This document shows positions 14,477-15,878 of a DNA stretch of 15,878 bases, one piece after another (positions within the stretch are counted from its first letter, which is position 1; each line of letters opens with the position of its first letter). Origin of the DNA: JBBAEA01 sp041656175 (GTDB lineage Bacteria; Myxococcota_A; Bradymonadia; UBA4248); contig JBBAEA010000085.1 in assembly GCA_041656175.1 (NCBI GenBank), positions 1-15,878 on the forward strand, in the 5' to 3' direction. The notes below the pieces were generated by a model that saw nothing but the letters and a program-made list of their open reading frames with translations, was not told the DNA's origin and did not search any database. Made by a program: the position numbers and the translations under genes.

Positions 14477-14566
14477 ACGGGGCGTTGCGGGGTGTCCCCG
14501 CAGAGGGGGTAGTGGCAAACCCGCGCACAGCGCGGGGTTGACACGTAGGGGGAGACTTCCCCCTCT
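14477..14566 (+). repeat. Three-hairpin dispersed repeat, copy 2
   Basis: Same orientation and architecture as 2597-2690. The first stem is TGCGGGG/CCCCGCA (14486-14492 with 14496-14502), in which a G-C pair replaces the A-T pair of copy 1. The second and third stems are identical except one loop base. It lies between MITE copy D and the rluB-like gene, 112 bp before its start codon. Confidence 0.7.
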
Positions 14567-14677
14567 ATAAAAAATAAAAACTTAAAAACTGCCAAACATA
14601 CGACTTTGCGCTTGCCTGGGAGGGCTAGCGAGTCAAATAGGTAATTTTGTGGCTTTTGCCGCCTCAATAGGAAAACA

Positions 14678-15878
14678 ATGACGAAGAAAAGATTATCTCA
14701 TGACGCCGAGAAGATGCGTCTACAAAAGTTTTTAAGCCTCGCCGGCGTTGCTAGCCGAAGGCATGCGGAAGAAATGATTAGAGCTGGACGCGTGAAGATA
14801 AGCGGACGCGTCGTTACGGAGATGGGGGTACTCGTCCATCCCACCAAAAGCAAAGTCGAAGTCGACAACAAAGCCGTTATTTTTCAAGAAGAGCGCAACT
14901 ACATACTCTTCCACAAACCAGCGGGCTGCATCACCTCGCTTGATGACCCCGAAGGACGCACGACGGTTATTGATTTGCTCCCCAAATCCCTGCCGCGCGT
15001 CTACCCTGTGGGGCGCTTAGACTACGACAGCGAAGGGCTGTTGCTGCTCACTAATGACGGAGAGCTTGCTTATAAGTTGTCGCACCCAGGCTCAAACGTT
15101 CCTCGCGTCTACCACGTGAAAGTACGCGGAGAGCTCAAAGATGGAAGCGCGGTTTTAGAGCGCCTAAAAACAGGACTAGAGCTTGAAGATGGCTTTGTAA
15201 AAGCGGATCGCGTAGCCGTACTAAGCTTTACGGGCAACAACACTTGGCTAGAAATAGAACTACATATAGGGCGCAATCGCATAGTTCGCCGCATGATGGA
15301 AGAAGTCAATTTCCCCGTTATGAAGTTGCGTCGCGTTTCCTTTGGCAATCTAAGCCTCGATGGGCTTCCACTTGGCGGTTTTCGAGATTTAAGCGAGACA
15401 GAGCTTAGAGAAACCTACAAGCAACTCGGCGAAACAGGTCCTCTACCCGAGCGACGTGGTAAAGATGGTATACGATTCGCTAGAGGCTTTTCGCCAAAAG
15501 ATCGCGAGCACCCAAGACAGTCCGCACACAATATGCGACACGACGAAGAGCGCCCAAAACGAACATTTGAGCGAGGCGAAAACAGTGAATTTTCATCGCG
15601 AGAGGAAAGACCGCGACGCAGATTTACTGAAGATGAGCGCCCAAAACGAAGATTTGAGCGCAAAGAACGCAGCGAATTTTCAACACAAGAGGAAGCACCG
15701 CGACGCATAAACGACGGAGATGAGCGCTCAAGGCGAACATTTGAACGAAGCGATAGAAGAACAAGCGAATTTTCATCGCGTGATGAACGGCCACGACGCC
15801 AAAACGACGGTGATGAGCGCCCAAGGCGAACATTTGAACGAAGCGATAGAAGAACAAGCGAATTTTCATCGCGTGATG
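14678..15878 (+). CDS. rluB: 23S rRNA pseudouridine synthase, RluB/RsuA family, partial, with repetitive charged tail
   Basis: 400 codons are visible and no stop is reached before the window ends. It isomerises a uridine in ribosomal RNA to pseudouridine. An S4 RNA-binding domain spans about 13-60 (MRLQKFLSLAGVASRRHAEE). The catalytic domain follows: LFHKPAGCITS (77-87), DPEGRTTVIDLLP (90-102), VGRLDYDSEGLLLLTNDGEL (111-130) with catalytic Asp115, GRNRIVRRMME (198-208) and LPLGGFRDLS (230-239). The order and the LPxGG motif favour RluB over RsuA. From residue 255 the protein becomes a low-complexity Arg/Asp/Glu/Ser tail, mostly about four tandem units of 29-31 residues. AGGA at 14669-14672 supports the ATG. 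Confidence 0.93.
   Translation, partial: MTKKRLSHDAEKMRLQKFLSLAGVASRRHAEEMIRAGRVKISGRVVTEMGVLVHPTKSKVEVDNKAVIFQEERNYILFHKPAGCITSLDDPEGRTTVIDLLPKSLPRVYPVGRLDYDSEGLLLLTNDGELAYKLSHPGSNVPRVYHVKVRGELKDGSAVLERLKTGLELEDGFVKADRVAVLSFTGNNTWLEIELHIGRNRIVRRMMEEVNFPVMKLRRVSFGNLSLDGLPLGGFRDLSETELRETYKQLGETGPLPERRGKDGIRFARGFSPKDREHPRQSAHNMRHDEERPKRTFERGENSEFSSREERPRRRFTEDERPKRRFERKERSEFSTQEEAPRRINDGDERSRRTFERSDRRTSEFSSRDERPRRQNDGDERPRRTFERSDRRTSEFSSRD
15542..15878 (+). repeat. Tandem coding repeats in the RluB tail
   Basis: About four units of 87-93 bp encode DERPxRxFER...SEFSSRDERPRR-type segments. The last two (15710-15802 and 15803 to the window end) differ at only 2 of 76 compared bases, with a 93-bp period. 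Earlier units are more diverged. The array is cut by the window edge. Confidence 0.85.

Noticed and set aside
15542..15878. CRISPR array
   Set aside because: The repeats are contiguous, in frame with the RluB protein, with no unique spacers.

Overview
The window looks like chromosomal DNA from a Gram-negative bacterium. Two genes begin with lipoprotein signal peptides ending in a lipobox, one has a Sec signal followed by a TPR/PEGA-type layout, and one encodes a large repetitive CGGC-type cysteine-rich lipoprotein. That combination is familiar from deltaproteobacterial lineages such as Myxococcota/Bradymonadales. This assignment is an inference from protein style only; no rRNA or tRNA gene is present to anchor it.

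Layout, left to right. Positions 1-1440 are mostly non-coding and carry hairpin-rich repeats of a TA-flanked, MITE-like family, with one doubtful small ORF at 643-894. A class II fructose-bisphosphate aldolase gene follows (1492-2454), then a structured non-coding region with a three-hairpin repeat, a TPR/PEGA-like envelope protein (2834-3790), and an isolated spike/baseplate-V protein (3977-4834) closed by a near-perfect terminator. A 325-bp MITE-like element (copy 1, 4944-5268) comes next. Then come a cysteine-rich lipoprotein (5387-6793), a SUI1/YciH-type protein (6824-7204), a convergent Old Yellow Enzyme-type flavin oxidoreductase (7263-8465, minus) and a lipoprotein with a degenerate sulfatase-fold domain (8611-10863). 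A second copy of the 325-bp element lies in opposite orientation at 11138-11462, inserted inside an older decayed relative with a 5-bp target duplication. It is followed by feoB with its own promoter (11721-13859), another repeat-rich intergenic region (13860-14677), and an RluB-type pseudouridine synthase that runs off the end of the window inside an Arg/Asp/Glu-rich tandem-repeat tail (14678 to end).

Functionally the genes are a mix of housekeeping (aldolase, FeoB, RluB, SUI1) and envelope or accessory genes (two lipoproteins, TPR/PEGA protein, spike). No multi-gene defence or secretion cluster is visible. The most unusual content is the non-coding DNA: three separate repeat families, one with a clear nested insertion and one with paired substitutions that preserve stems, plus several long hairpins. 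The two inverted 325-bp copies bracket the lipoprotein/SUI1/flavin reductase/pseudo-sulfatase block, whose strand composition differs from its immediate flanks.
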